From Panorpa germanica (taxonomy: Eukaryota; Arthropoda; Insecta; Mecoptera; Panorpidae): a DNA stretch of 64,000 nt. A program made the translations under genes and the position numbers. Below the pieces are notes generated by a model, which worked only from the letters and a program-made list of their open reading frames with translations, had not been told where the DNA came from and ran no database searches. The stretch is from contig OY783220.1 of the NCBI GenBank assembly GCA_963678705.1, positions 9,507,001 through 9,571,000 of the forward strand, written 5' to 3'. Below are positions 46,598-58,045 of this stretch, in pieces (the first letter of the stretch is position 1; every line of letters starts with the position of its first letter).

Positions 46598-47267
46598 GAT
46601 GGTTTGTGTCCTCATTTTTTAGTGATCGATTTTTCAATTGTTGATTGAAATTGATGTTAATAAATGTGTATTGGCGTGTCTATTTTAATAAATATCTAAA
46701 TGTTGACGGAGATATAGCAATTAAAAGTTTGAATTGTAGTTTTAGCGCTAGAAATGGTCGACCATATTTGTATGACGTGAAATGCATTTTAACGTCAGTT
46801 ATTTGTTGAGTAGGTCAGTGCTGTGGTAATGTTTTGTAGCTGTTGGTAGTCGAAATAATTTTAAGTTTTTATTTTATTTAACCCCTATTACGGCAGACAT
46901 AATATTGAAATTTTATTGTTCCTTGAAATAGCTGTAAATAATATTTGATATTTTGATATGTAAATACATATAGCAGAGATTTATGAGCTGTAAGGTTGGT
47001 AACCTGTAAACTTGCCAGAGTTCTATCTTGAATATGCTATCTCTTTTACGCTCTGTTGTATAAAAGAGATAGCAACTAGCGATTGTGATATCACATGCAA
47101 TTGGAAAGCCCTTTAATAATTAAAGAGACGAAATGACTTTTTAATTGTTAATATCTCCTAACATATAAGGAGTTATTAAAAAATAATTGGACATTTTAGG
47201 TTCTAGTAACACACTTTATCAATATATAGTACACTTTTAGAGAAATTAAGACATATGACACAAGCCC
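46598..47267 (+). mobile_element. Family A TIR element, copy 5
   Basis: Starts GATGGTTTGTGTCCTC (terminus mutated), ends GACACAAGCCC. Full-length form including the internal block TACGCTCTGTTGTATAAAAG and AGAGATAGCA. Confidence 0.8.
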
Positions 47268-47350
47268 TTTAACAATCTATGAATTTCGAAGTTTAAAATA
47301 AATTAAGAAGTGAAAAACTTAAACTTTTAAAGTTTTTTCTTATATTCTCT

Positions 47351-47376
47351 ATATTATCTCTCTCTCTCTCTCTCTA
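47351..47376. repeat. (TC)n microsatellite
   Basis: About eleven TC units. Confidence 0.85.
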
Positions 47377-47572
47377 TTATTATCAATAAAAATTGTATTT
47401 CGATTAATAAACGTATAAACACAGTAAACTCAGTCAAATCTTAAACTATTAAACCAATCTGAATAACAATTACGAAGCAAAGTTCACACACATATTTGTA
47501 TTTTGGCAGCTCCTTCTGCTCCGACACCACTTGCACCTACTCCACTAGCTCTGCCAAAATGCCTACACTATA

Positions 47573-47790
47573 TATAGTCCAAATCACGATAGTTCGGCGG
47601 CGACTTATACTTAAAAGAGGTTATAAGAGCGGTATAAATCTATGATACGATAATGAATTTTGTCTTACTCGTTTTTATATACATTATAGGAAAATATGTG
47701 AGTCAGTGTTTTTTAGTTATATCGACAGTTTATACCCCACAACGTATTTTAAGTATGAGTCGCCGCCGAACTCTCGTAATTTGAACTATA
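47573..47790. mobile_element. Family E MITE, complete
   Basis: 218 bp. Left end TATAGTCCAAATCACGATAG, right end (reverse complement) TATAGTTCAAATTACGAGAG, both continuing into TTCGGCGGCGACT; TIRs about 44 bp. The interior includes ATACGATAATGAATTTTGTC. Reference copy for the element split by the foldback transposon at 19348-20088. Confidence 0.8.
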
Positions 47791-48939
47791 TGTCCCACAT
47801 TTTCAATTAAATTCCTTAAACATATATTCCTGAACACTTTCTCATTCATTTCTCATGTAAACTCATATAAAAAATCTAAATGATTTATACCACGTTATTA
47901 TGTGCATTCAAAATGTCGTTTGTTGCCAATTTAGCGCCACCCTTTCTTACTATCACAGAAGGAAAACCACATCAAGTAAAAAATATAGCTTGTAAAATGT
48001 ACGAAGTATTTTCACCCCTAACAATTCAACCACAAGGCAAAGCAACCCTCAGAATATATAGTACAGAAGTACGAAGCATATTTCAAAATGTGGTAAACTG
48101 ACTCGTCTCTGGTATACATGGTTTCTGGTATTGGTTACTCCATTTTATTCTGAACTTGTCTCTGCAAATATGACTACTACAAGTCTACTTCTACGAGTAC
48201 ATGCGTAGCAGATTTACAAATAAATTTGCATATTTTTTAGAAGGGATATCACGTTCAGTGAAATGTAATATCTGGTCACAATATACACTGTATAGAAACA
48301 GGAAGTTAGAAAAGGAGGGTGAGGAAAGGAACGCGAGGGGGGTAAATTTATACAAGTATATATTTTTTAATGGAAAATTTAATATATTTTTAAATTTAAT
48401 AAGAAATTGACATTTTTGACGGGTTTCTTTATCATATGTAAATAAACACGACATATCACACTATCTTATACATCCCTAATTCTATTTTCTAAGCCCCCCC
48501 CTTCCCTTTCCAACCCCTAACACAATTTGAAAGATATACTTTTTCTTATTATTTTTATTTAACGTCAGCTTATTTGCGCGTATATTCATTGCGATCAAAC
48601 ATGGTAAAATGTACTACTGGTTTGGGGATCGAACCTTAAAGGACGGTAGTTTTGTGTTAATACCGTGACGTAATAAGTAAATCAGTATGTTATTAGGTGA
48701 TTACTTAATTAGAGATTTTTATAGCCACTTTGAAAATAACACAGTGGTTACGAAAAATGATTTCCGAAACTATTGTTTTTAATATGTAAGCTTTGCAAGT
48801 TAGAGCCGATATCGCTATTTAAACTGTTTTGCTCTTTCATTTAAATCAGCTTATTTGCATCTATAGCATATTTTTGACAGATTGTCTGACATGGCCCTTT
48901 TTCGCCCTTCTTGATTCATTTTATTAACATTTTACATGT
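47791..48939. other. AT-rich spacer
   Basis: Several short frames (60-90 codons) overlap on both strands; none has a recognisable feature. Confidence 0.4.
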
Positions 48940-49210
48940 TTACATTTCATTTATTATTACATCTAAATCTTTTAAACCCGCTATATGCCATATCCTGTCT
49001 ATCACTAAGCACACTGGCTACCTCGGATATCTCAGTAGCTCCTGCATACTCGTTGGCAACACCACTCCATTTTTCACCAAAACTCTGTACAAACTATTTC
49101 TGCAGGCCTCCGTTTCTGTACATTGGAAGATCAAATGTTCTGGATCTGCTACCCCTTTTCCAAAATTGCACATATCTTCCTGTACCAAGCGATTTCTTTT
49201 ATGTATTTAT
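48940..49210 (-). pseudogene. LINE polyprotein C-terminus, antisense
   Basis: Minus-strand translation gives KRNRLVQEDM, then CNFGKGVADPEHLIFQC, then TETEACRNSLYRVL and MQELLRYPR before a TAG at 49018-49020. The same frame continues PVCLVIDRIWHIAGLKD to a stop at 48940-48942. The C...H...C pattern with EHLIFQC is characteristic of LINE (Jockey/R1-like) C-termini. The plus-strand frames of 132 and 101 codons here are antisense shadows of it. Family differs from alpha and gamma. Confidence 0.7.
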
Positions 49211-50489
49211 ATTAATTTTGGTGTTTCTCAAATGCATTTAATTCTCCAATATTTTTTTAACGTTTTCATAAATAATATTTCACAAAACACTATACGTTAT
49301 TTTGTCTAGTCTTGTCTTTTAACGTATATTATATTTCATCTATTCTATTATATCTATTTTATAGTTTTTATTAATCTGGTGAATTGTGTCTTGATTCTGT
49401 ATCGTCCATTAACTATTTTACATTTCAACAAAGTAAAATATATTTTGAATTAGTAGTTCATTCTCTATTATTTCTTTAGTACAAATTTACATATATTTTA
49501 TGTAGTTTTCTTATAATTTGTACTAGATTTAGTTTTTAGGTAATTTAATTCTGAATTTCTCATTCTTGGAATCTACTCGAAAAAACAACACTTTGCAGTT
49601 GTCATACATATCTCAAGCGGTTTGTAAAAATTCATAAAGTACAAATTTGTATTTCACAAGTGTCTATCTACATCTAATTAGTCCCTTTCTCATTTTACAT
49701 AGTCTACTTTTACTTAAGTAATTTTCCAAAATGTTGACACTACCCAATACAATTTCCCTACGCACTAACACTGTGACAAATTCTGAGAACTTGACAAATT
49801 CTAATCAATTGTTAATTATAGCTAACAATTACTACGGGACTAGGATTGCAACGTCCGTTTTACATGACCAGTTGGTTAATTCAGTGTCCTGCAAAGCTGC
49901 AATTTACTGATGTGCCATTTCCAGATAATCCTCATTTAATCGGAGGTTTCACGCTGTCGTTGCAGCCACGTGAGCCTGTGGTTATACCAGCAGTATCTGC
50001 AGAGTGGGTTAACTAACCTAGGGATCCTGTGGTCCACCGTTGCGGTATCGTTTGACAATGAGATGATATCAATAACTATGTCAAAGCACTTTAAAAAATT
50101 ACCACTCTATATATACCAATCTAGAAAGATGAAAAAACCATGCAGTAAAGTAAAACGGCTTCTAAATTAAATATATTCCATTAAATAATTTTATTACAGC
50201 ATAATTTAAAAAGCTCACAATTTTATTTCTAAATAACATAAAACAGTTTATAAAAAGAAACATTTTTGAATGAAAAGCTTATTAAATATAATTCACTCTT
50301 TGCTTTCTTACTTATGTTTTAAACATTCTGAGAAACTTATTATACTCGTAATATAAAAGCAACGTCAGTATTATTTTTCAGACGTTCCCTGCTGTTCTTT
50401 TGCTTATTTTTATTTCCGAGTTTTAGATAATTTAGGAAATGTAAATAACGTAAACAAACTAATAATTTAGCTATGTGTTATATAAATAA
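49211..50489. other. AT-rich spacer
   Basis: May include more of the upstream part of the antisense LINE (49211-49330), but nothing readable. The less AT-rich block 49840-50060 was inspected and not identified. Confidence 0.35.
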
Positions 50490-51030
50490 CCAATGCGCGT
50501 ACAAGAGCAGCAGGAAAGAATGGAACAAATTATAATAGCAAATATAATGAAAGATACAAGAGGATTTAGGAGAGAGAGATACCGGAACACATACGTGGAA
50601 AAGAGACAAGGAACACAAGAAACATCGCAAGGTTTAGATTGAGAAACGAAGATAAAGACAGCAGATACTGGGTAAATAGCGAGGAAAGTATGTACAAGGT
50701 GTCTCCAGCACACAAAGATAGAAACGCTGGAGCAAATTAAGTATTAATGTGAGAAAAGAGTAAAAAATCAAAAGAAGATTGTGCAGTTGTTGAAGGAAGC
50801 AGTGAATGACGGAGAACGGTTGAGTAGAAACAGGAGGGATAGTAGCAGGAAGAGAGAAGCAGTTGTGGTTTAAATTTATCTGCTTTGTTTGTATCTTTCT
50901 TTTTTCTTTTTTTTTTTTTTTGAAGGAGTGAGAATGGGTAGATAGTATGTAATTAAGCATAATGATATGTAATTGAATTATTCAAAGTGGAAGAATATAG
51001 TGACTAATGGAAAAAATATCACAATAAAGT
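50490..51030 (+). pseudogene. LINE beta 3' end, decayed
   Basis: Fragments in three frames match the LINE alpha protein: YNSKYNERYKRI; ARFRLRNEDKDSRYW; and a damaged knuckle CTRCLQHTKIETLEQIKY, where a His is Gln and a stop precedes the last Cys. The 3' UTR has a long T-run at about 50897-50920, GAGTGAGAATGGGTAGATAG and AATTAAGCATAATGATATG, shared with 34694-35015 and, in antisense, with 55116-55211. Clearly inactive. Confidence 0.7.
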
Positions 51031-52080
51031 AATAATGTAATATATAAATAGCAGTACAGCTGCATACTTTGTTCACTAAAGTACTCGATTGAGTTCCACA
51101 AGTACTGAGTATTTAATACTCTTTGTTTTAAGATAAGTGTAAAATGTTATTAGCTTCATATTAGCTTTATATAATTAACAGATTTCATTACAAAGTAACA
51201 GTTGTTTCTTAGTTTAATCTACCTATTATAATGTCTCAGGTGTAAGTTTATTTTCTTATAGTCTCATATGTTTACGCGATTCGTATGGAAACGCGATTTT
51301 GTAGAGAAAAAAATTCTAAGACTTTTAGCGTCCTCGAATTTTTCTTTGAATTCCCTGGAAACTTGTAATTTTGGAAAAAAAATTTATATATAAACATTGA
51401 AATGAATTTTTTCAAAAAGAATAATTTTATTGTGATCATTTCTAGAAAATCTTCTGTGTTCGCTCTTAGCTGCACCTATCACAAACTTCTCCCGTTACGT
51501 CATTAGTCTTATAGCATCTTAACATCCTTCTTACGTCCAGAGAAAATCTTCAAGTACTTGTATACTGCGTGTGTGTGTGTGGTGCTATCCTATCCTATGC
51601 TATGTTACAGTTATCTAATATCGGAGGTTTAATAATTGCCATCGTTAAGGATTAGATTACACTATTTCCTAATGCTTTGGGGATTATTTTTCAAGTCAGA
51701 TTACACAGATTCTTCTTCTGTATCAGCATGGAGAAGATGGAGGCTGTAATCTGTGTCAATTAGACGAATATAACTGATAGATATCTTTTATATTTTGCTA
51801 AGTAGGGTAAAGGGAACTCTTTGTCTATTAGAACTTTCTATTTATTTTATCCGGGAATGAGAAATTTTATTGCATTTATCTAGGGCCATTTGGATAAGCA
51901 CCGTAATGAATTTTAAGTATGCTGCACTCAAAACTTAAAACCTATTCGAACTCGCATTCGCATTATTTCCAAAGGAAGGTTGCACATAAAGTGTACTATA
52001 GATCTGGCATAAGCTTAGCGTCAGATTAGCGGATTGGGTATTGATTTCCACATCAGAATTGGGATAGTAATCTCGTTTTC

Positions 52081-52082
<2 letters not shown>
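51031..52082. other. AT-rich spacer
   Basis: Short (GT)n at about 51568-51580. No gene recognised. Confidence 0.45.

Positions 52083-52148
<66 letters not shown>
52083..52148. repeat. (TA)n microsatellite
   Basis: About 33 TA units, lying 10 bp left of the perfect palindrome. Confidence 0.9.
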
Positions 52149-52152
<4 letters not shown>

Positions 52153-52158
52153 TAGAAA

Positions 52159-52221
52159 ATGAAATAGAAAAATATGGTTTTCAATAATCCAAAAGAAAGA
52201 AATTTAATGTCCTGCCACATT

Positions 52222-52305
<84 letters not shown>

Positions 52306-52368
52306 AATGTGGCAGGACATTAAATTTCTTTCTTTTGGATTATTGAAAACCATATTTTTCTATTTCAT
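52159..52368. repeat. Perfect 210-bp palindrome with (TA)40 centre
   Basis: Arms 52159-52223 and 52304-52368 (65 bp of unique sequence, ATGAAATAGAAAAATATGG inward to CCTGCCACATTGG) are exact inverse copies; the centre 52224-52303 is pure (TA)40. The Ile-Tyr-rich frames on both strands are mirror products of this structure and not genes. Confidence 0.92.
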
Positions 52369-53220
52369 CCATTTTATGAAGCAGAAACGTAATCGGTTTT
52401 GTTTCCCACCCCTCCCTGTCACAGATATAAGTTTAAATGGTTTTCCTCGGTGGTCATTTAGCCCGGATAATGTTCTGCATTTCCACCCTCCCACTTTCCT
52501 CCCCTTTAGTTCAAGCACTAAGCTCCGGCTGTCGTCCCGTTGCGTTTAGTTTCTTTAGTTTAGTTGCGTTTAGATTCATGATTGCATTTAGGTTCTTTCA
52601 TATCTAGTATACTCATACAGCTTCCAGCTGCGTCAGGCCGTTTGTAACTCTAGGACTATAATAATGTGGTAGGAAGTAATGTCAGTGTTGTACGACACGT
52701 GCTGTCAAAGGTCACGAGGTCAGAGTGTGTTGTGTTCAACAGTTTGGAAACATCGTAGTACAGATTGGATAAGTTATATGGGATGTTTAGAAGAGAAGTG
52801 GATCCACTACTCAGGGTTTGATTCAGTTCACCAATTAAACTAGCGGAATGACTAAGAACTAACAATTGAAATGATTTAAAAAAGTCAAAACATTTTCTGA
52901 GTTATCTGCCTTTGAAGTTTAAAATACGTTGTGTTGGAAATATAATATGAGATACATTGTAATTACAATATTCATTAGTTGTGTAAATACAAACTTTTAA
53001 TACATTCATAGATGGAGACACACGCTGTAATACTCTTAACACTACAGACTCAGTGCTAGTCCTTTTTAAAGTATGATCAGATATAGGGTGACTATTTCAC
53101 CTCTAGGGTTCCTGTATACGCTATATAATTTTCTTAAGGGTTTGAAGAATATCAAAAGGGTATGACAATGAATTGGCCATGGTTTAAACGCAAACTATAT
53201 TAATTGCAGCGGTATAAGTT
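52369..53220. other. AT-rich spacer
   Basis: No gene recognised. Confidence 0.45.
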
Positions 53221-53490
53221 TTTTTTTTTAATTTAAAAATTAAGGCGATTTCAACGTCAAGTTCAAGCTCGCCTTAAGTTATTTTATTTTAGTTAAACTT
53301 GATTTATTAAGTTTATATCAGTTAGAAATTCAAGCAGTTTTTCAATTTCTTTTGTATTGCCTGGAAGTATGTCCTTTAGTTCACCAATGATTCTGTGTTT
53401 TGTTCGTTACGTTTGATATTGTGGGCAGGTTAATAGTAGATGACGAAGAAGGTGGAGCTGTTGTTTTATTCATTAACTGTTGATGCGTCA
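53221..53490 (-). mobile_element. LINE 3' end, antisense, with terminal hairpin
   Basis: Minus strand: HLLRHLLLTCPQYQ (zinc-knuckle end, H...C), a stop, then RIIGELKDILPGNTKEI and EKLLEFLTDINLINQV followed by the terminal stop. After about 20 bp comes a 3' hairpin with stem AAGGCGA/TCGCCTT, and an A-run seen as T's from 53220. A related, more diverged end is at 54865-54990. Confidence 0.7.
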
Positions 53491-53934
53491 ACCTCGTTTT
53501 CAAATTGTCTGTTGTTCTGATAAGAATTTTCCCACTTTTTTGCGGTATTAATTTAATATTAAAGAAGAATTTTTGTTGAAGATATTAATTCGTTTAATTC
53601 AATTACAAATTTTATTTTATCTAATGTTATCTCTAAGTAGCAGAAAAAGATTTAACGGCGATCGAAGTGCAGGTGCGCTACGTTCTGTTTTCCGTAGGAC
53701 CACGTGGCCCTTCATATGTATCTATTTTAACAAGAGGTCACATTTTAAATCAACAGGAAAACGTAATATTTTCGTGGAAAGTTGTGATGTTTTTATTTCA
53801 ATCCAAAGTACATACTCAGAGGTTAATAATGGAACACAATATACCAATATATCAATCAATATCAGTCTAATATCAATGCAGTTCAAAAGTGGCGCGAAAT
53901 TTAAAATGAACACTCTTGTTTATTATTATATTAT
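53491..53934. other. AT-rich spacer
   Basis: The 131-codon frame starting at 53573 shows no domain; composition like surrounding DNA. Not credited. Confidence 0.4.
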
Positions 53935-54250
53935 ATTAATTGTTTGGCTTTACAATCTACATTCTTAATACATTTCATAGAACTTCAACTTGAAATTAAA
54001 CTTAAAACTATTCTAGACCTTTCTATTTCCAAAAGTATTTCTGCTTCTTCTTCTCTTGACCCTTTCCCTTCATTTTCAATAGTCCTCCTTCATTTTTATT
54101 GTTTCCTCACCTCTTGTCTTCTTTGTCTCCTCCGACAAATCCTCTATTATATTTTCACTATACTTCTTCCCTTCTGTCTTCATTTTCACTTCTCCCGCCT
54201 TTTACGTCTATCACTCTGTTTCTTTTGTCCGACCATTGCGTTCATACTGT
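53935..54250 (-). mobile_element. LINE alpha 3' UTR, antisense
   Basis: Reverse complement reads TTCTGCTTCTTCTTCTCTTG-complementary purine tract and ends with GAATGTAGATTGTAAAGCC, as at 10340-10865. The terminal hairpin is reduced: GCC is followed by AAACAATTAAT rather than GAAAGGC. The 102-codon plus-strand frame is a shadow. Confidence 0.65.
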
Positions 54251-54864
54251 GAAAAATGATGAACACTCTTGTTGAAAGATCTTCATGGTTTCACATGTGC
54301 AATTTTAATTATGTTTTAAGTGACAAAATGACAATTTAAGATTTCGTTTTGTCACTGCAACTTTGCTATAGATTCTATTATACCCAGGATAAATGGCCTA
54401 CATTTGGTATATCGTTTCCACAGATTCCACTGTATATAAGGGCTACAAATGCTCCATTCATATATATCTCTATGTATTTATTTTAAATCGGATATGTCCT
54501 AAATATATAAAATGTCACTCGAAATTTTCTCCAAGATTTCTTTAAGATTCGTCTGCAGTGGCACTTACATTTTTTGTACTGGGAAGTATATTGGATCGAT
54601 CCATCAAAATCTTTCAACGGAAATGAAATTCCTCGTGTAATAATTCAAAAGATGTTCTGTAAATACTAGTAATGTGACTACTTTTATCTGGTACATACCG
54701 CCACAAATAGCGTTGCGATAAATACAACTGGAATGGTATATACACGATTACTTTTAGACCTATATTCAAATTCACATAAAGTTAAATCGTTTCCCTTTAG
54801 TGTCTTTTATCGATTTACATTTTATAGTGGTTCATTTGTAATAACATTATGTTTTAGATTATTA
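54251..54864. other. AT-rich spacer
   Basis: No gene recognised. Confidence 0.45.
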
Positions 54865-54990
54865 TTTTCTTTATTGTTTTACGGCGATTTCAACAGCTAG
54901 GTCATATTCGGCGATAGTTGTCCTTCTGTATCTTGATATAGATTTAAAATCCCTATAAATAACATATTTTTATTTTAATTTACTATTTAA
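54865..54990 (-). mobile_element. LINE 3' terminal fragment, antisense
   Basis: TTTTACGGCGATTTCAACAG and TTCGGCGATAG resemble the terminal hairpin of the LINE at 53221-53490 (GGCGATTTCAAC shared), but the stem partner is degraded. No coding part recognised. Confidence 0.35.
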
Positions 54991-55097
54991 GTTAACGTAC
55001 TTCACTAGTAAAACAACTTTAGAGAAGAATTTGATTACATATGAATATGATCTTAATATAAAGCCTCATTCCCACTCACTGTTTTGATATTTAATTT

Positions 55098-55115
55098 ACT
55101 GTTTTTATTTAATAG
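55098..55115. repeat. 18-bp target duplication, left
   Basis: ACTGTTTTTATTTAATAG, repeated at 55212-55229. Confidence 0.85.
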
Positions 55116-55211
55116 TTTTATTATTAATTCATTCATTACATGTCTTTGTGCTTAATTCCTTAAATCCTTACTAAATCTAAACATTCTCACTCCTTCCAAA
55201 CGAAAAAAAAA
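55116..55211 (-). mobile_element. Tiny 96-bp LINE beta 3' end
   Basis: On the minus strand: T-run, GGAAGGAGTGAGAATG, AATTAAGCACAAAGACATG, then an AATAATAAAA tail; this matches the 3' UTR at 50890-51000. It is flanked by the exact 18-bp duplication, so it is an extremely 5'-truncated but genuine retrotransposition event. Confidence 0.8.
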
Positions 55212-55229
55212 ACTGTTTTTATTTAATAG
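55212..55229. repeat. 18-bp target duplication, right
   Basis: Exact copy of 55098-55115. Confidence 0.85.
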
Positions 55230-55483
55230 ATTTCAGGTTTTCGTTTAAGCATTCCTTTTCACATTTGTGTTTTAATTTAAATTTAGTTAATTTAGTTGGT
55301 GCGTATGCATAGTTAGTAATATAAATTTTGACAGTTCGACAAAAGTGTATGTGAAATAAATAAAATTGCTATTTTTAATAACAATTAGTAACAGAAATTG
55401 TTTTTATTTCTTTATTTTTGACAAACTGACATTAAATTTCTTTTAAATATAAATCCTACTGCATTTTGACAGATTGACACATT

Positions 55484-55496
55484 TTGGAGGTTATAT
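55484..55496. repeat. 13-bp target duplication, left
   Basis: TTGGAGGTTATAT, repeated at 56147-56159. Confidence 0.85.
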
Positions 55497-56146
55497 ATAT
55501 TTTTTTATTTTTTTATTTATTAAGCTTTGGCTTATTCAGCCTTCTTGCTATTTTAAAATAGAACAAGTATTACATTTTATAATACATAAAAATTATTTAT
55601 AAATATACATATAACACTATATCTACTATATTTATTACTCTTGTTCTTTGAAGATTTTTCTTGCATTTTATATATCAATTCCATTGTTAAATATAAATTC
55701 AATCACATATTTTTCAGTGGTACTATTTATATCGTATATTAGACTTAACACGTTTACTGGCATCATGGTATGTTTGCATAAATTACTCCATAAGTGGTCG
55801 ACTTCCTGTTTTTTGAATTTACATCCTAGTATCATGTGGTCTATAGTACCTTCTTCTCCACAGATGCAATTAGAAGATTGTATTATTTTTATTTTTGCTA
55901 GATGTGATGGGACTTTACAATGACCTGATCTTAGTCGGCATATTGTATAAATGAATTTTCTAGATAAATTTTTATTGATCCACATGTTATCTTTAATTTT
56001 ATTGTTGAAAAGGTAGAATGTTTTGCCTGTGGTTTGACTTGCCTCCGTGTATATTATTTGCCAGTCCATATATGCCTTTTCCTTGATAATAATTTTCATT
56101 TCATTTAAGGAAGATTTTATATCTATTAATTTACCGTCAGTACATA
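55497..56146 (-). mobile_element. LINE gamma, 5'-truncated insertion
   Basis: 650 bp on the minus strand with an A-rich tail (T-rich at 55497-55525), preceded by the small hairpin GGCTGAATAAGCC, and flanked by the exact 13-bp duplication TTGGAGGTTATAT. Confidence 0.88.
55668..56099 (-). pseudogene. LINE gamma polyprotein C-terminus (143 codons open)
   Basis: Uninterrupted 143-codon frame. It contains WQIIYTEASQTTGKTFY, a basic stretch with YTICRLRSGHCKVPSHLAKI, and the zinc-knuckle-like CICGEEGTIDHMILGC, then an amphipathic end. R-L-R-x-G-H followed by C-x-C-x-E-E...H...C is the usual C-terminal layout of arthropod non-LTR polyproteins. Full-length proteins are many times longer, so this is a 5'-truncated copy without its own promoter, but the frame is intact and the insertion therefore young. 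The 91-codon plus-strand frame at 55648-55923 is its shadow. Confidence 0.85.
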
Positions 56147-56159
56147 TTGGAGGTTATAT
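56147..56159. repeat. 13-bp target duplication, right
   Basis: Exact copy of 55484-55496. Confidence 0.85.
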
Positions 56160-56350
56160 TATAATATAGTTTTTCTTAATTTAATATTTTTAATTTAAAA
56201 CATTGGACATTGGACAAAAAACTAAGAAAACTTAAAAAATAATGGTACTATTAAAATAAAAATGGTACTGTGAATAACTACGCGTATTGCTATATGCTAA
56301 ACAATTTAAATTAAATACAAAGTTAAATTAAAGCAGTGAGTGGAAATGAT

Positions 56351-57284
56351 ACTTAAGTGTTCTTAATTAAATTACAAAATTTCAAATGTTTTGACCAGCT
56401 GTGAAGCGAGATATTCATAATAAAAGTGCGCTTATTTAAGATGCTAGAGACAGTATAAAAAGTGTAGGAAAGGTTTTGTTTTAACGTATATCTCGCATAA
56501 CGTGTATAACGGTTCTACTTGATTAAAGGCGTCTCGAATGTTGTACAAATTTGTTCAACACCGTATTGATGAATTCAGTGCTCCCTTCTACCCTATTCCT
56601 ATGAACACCTTCCTGAAAATAAGCCTGCTGGAGACCATGTATTAAAGAAACTGGTGTAACTGCATGTCAATTCACTCTCATGGCTGCTATTATAAATTAT
56701 CTGAAACGGTAATGATGACCTGTATTACAGTACCAACATTTATAACCTTCTACTGATGAGACTTCTACCATGAATACTACCTTAAACACAACAACTTCAA
56801 CATGTATTAAATCCAGTAATAATGTGTCACTATAACTACGAGTATGTTATAAAAATGTCAGTTTATAGTATGAACATATAATAATATAAATTGATAACAG
56901 ATGGCAGTACATACTGCTATTTGTTTTCTGAAGAGGCTGTAAAAGTTTTATCGTTTGAAACGATTACGTTAACGTTAACGTTAATGTTAGCTAACGTTGT
57001 TGCATGATATATATTTACGTATGTTGCTAATGACATAAAACCAAAAGCAATTTGCAATGAATTTAATATAAGACATTGAATATATGAGCTCAACATGTGA
57101 CTGACTTCATTTTGTGGTGTTTGCTAGCGCTCTGAGGATCATAAAGGGAATGTATGCATACTCTACAAATATTAATCATTTATATTTGTAATTAGAAGTG
57201 AATTAGAAGCAGTGGCGTACTTATCCAGTAAATTTCAATTTTTATATGACTGGTAACATTTCTAAAATTGATAAACTAGAAAAT
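56351..57284. other. AT-rich spacer with GTTAAC repeat
   Basis: At about 56965-56999 there is a short run of ACGTTA units (TTACGTTAACGTTAACGTTA). No gene recognised. Confidence 0.45.
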
Positions 57285-57536
57285 ATAGCAATATTCATTT
57301 TCAAAACTTATTTTTGCGGTTCCAACTCATTAAAAGTCGGTGGAAGAAAGCTTAAAATGTAGATACGTTATTCATCCAACTAATTGCAGCTTTAGATTTT
57401 GTTGCGTTTATAGTTACTTACATAAAACGATTTAAACATAAAAAACATGGTTTTTTTGATAATATTTAACCTGCTGTATAGTATCGCCATCTATATTTCG
57501 CGAGAAAAAATGGTCAAGTATCGTTTCACCTTAATG
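57285..57536. mobile_element. Family H MITE, copy 2, reversed
   Basis: Reverse-complement match to 26219-26472: GTGGAAGAAAGC, ATGTAGATACGTTATTCATC, AATATTTAACCTGCTGTATA and the terminus CGTTTCACCTTAA. The left terminus is missing and about 40 bp are inserted near 57300. Confidence 0.65.
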
Positions 57537-57924
57537 TTATGTAAATAGCAGTTGTATTTACTATTTAATTAATCTATTTTGTGCTAGATGTCTGTTATAA
57601 CTAAATTCAGTTATTATTTGCATCTCTTTCCTTTACATATTTATGTCTCTTTCTGTTTTTTTTTCTTCTAAGCATTAGTTGATACAATTCAACAGAATTC
57701 ACTCCGGCCCTAACCTAATAAGTACTTAAATTTAATTATATAACAGTTATAATACACATTTATTTTTTCTTCGATTAATTAAAATATCTTTTATTTGTAT
57801 CTGTAAAGTGAAGTTAATTATTTAGTTTAGTTATATATTTAGTTAGTAAATAAATGCTTTTTATATAAAATTACAAAATCTATTTACAGCTTACCGAGAA
57901 GGCGGTGACATGTGTGTTTAAAGT
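57537..57924. other. AT-rich spacer
   Basis: No gene recognised. Confidence 0.45.
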
Positions 57925-58045
57925 TTCAAAGTAAAACGAAGACCAGACCAGAGAGCCGAAGACTTAAAACTCTATATCTCCGACAGTTTTACTCCAATCG
58001 ACTTCAAATTTTCATACAATAAACTAGTTGAAACGTTAACTATTC
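57925..58045 (+). repeat. Dispersed repeat D, 3' fragment
   Basis: GTTTCAAAGTAAAACGAAGA, TCTATATCTCCGACAGTTTT and CAATAAAC; only the last ~115 bases of D. Confidence 0.6.

Larger units (their letters stand above)
55063..56350. mobile_element. Family F MITE, copy 2, split by two LINE insertions
   Basis: Reverse-orientation copy of the element at 1806-2315. Its ends are GCCTCATTCCCACTCACTG at the left and GCAGTGAGTGG near 56331 at the right. Removing 55116-55229 and 55497-56159 (each insert with one duplication) restores collinearity with copy 1. Confidence 0.8.

Noticed and set aside
47493-47560. Minus-strand Gly/Ala/Ser-rich peptide (ASGVGASGVGAEGAAK)
   Set aside because: Only about 22 codons, no convincing splice sites, and the block is itself a small inverted repeat (TTTTGGCAG...CTGCCAAAA).
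48911-49309. 132- and 101-codon plus-strand frames
   Set aside because: Antisense of the LINE C-terminus read on the minus strand (48940-49210).
52053-52549. Mirror-image Ile-Tyr frames of 84 and 109 codons
   Set aside because: Products of the (TA)n palindrome; the shared peptide on both strands follows from the inverted repeat.
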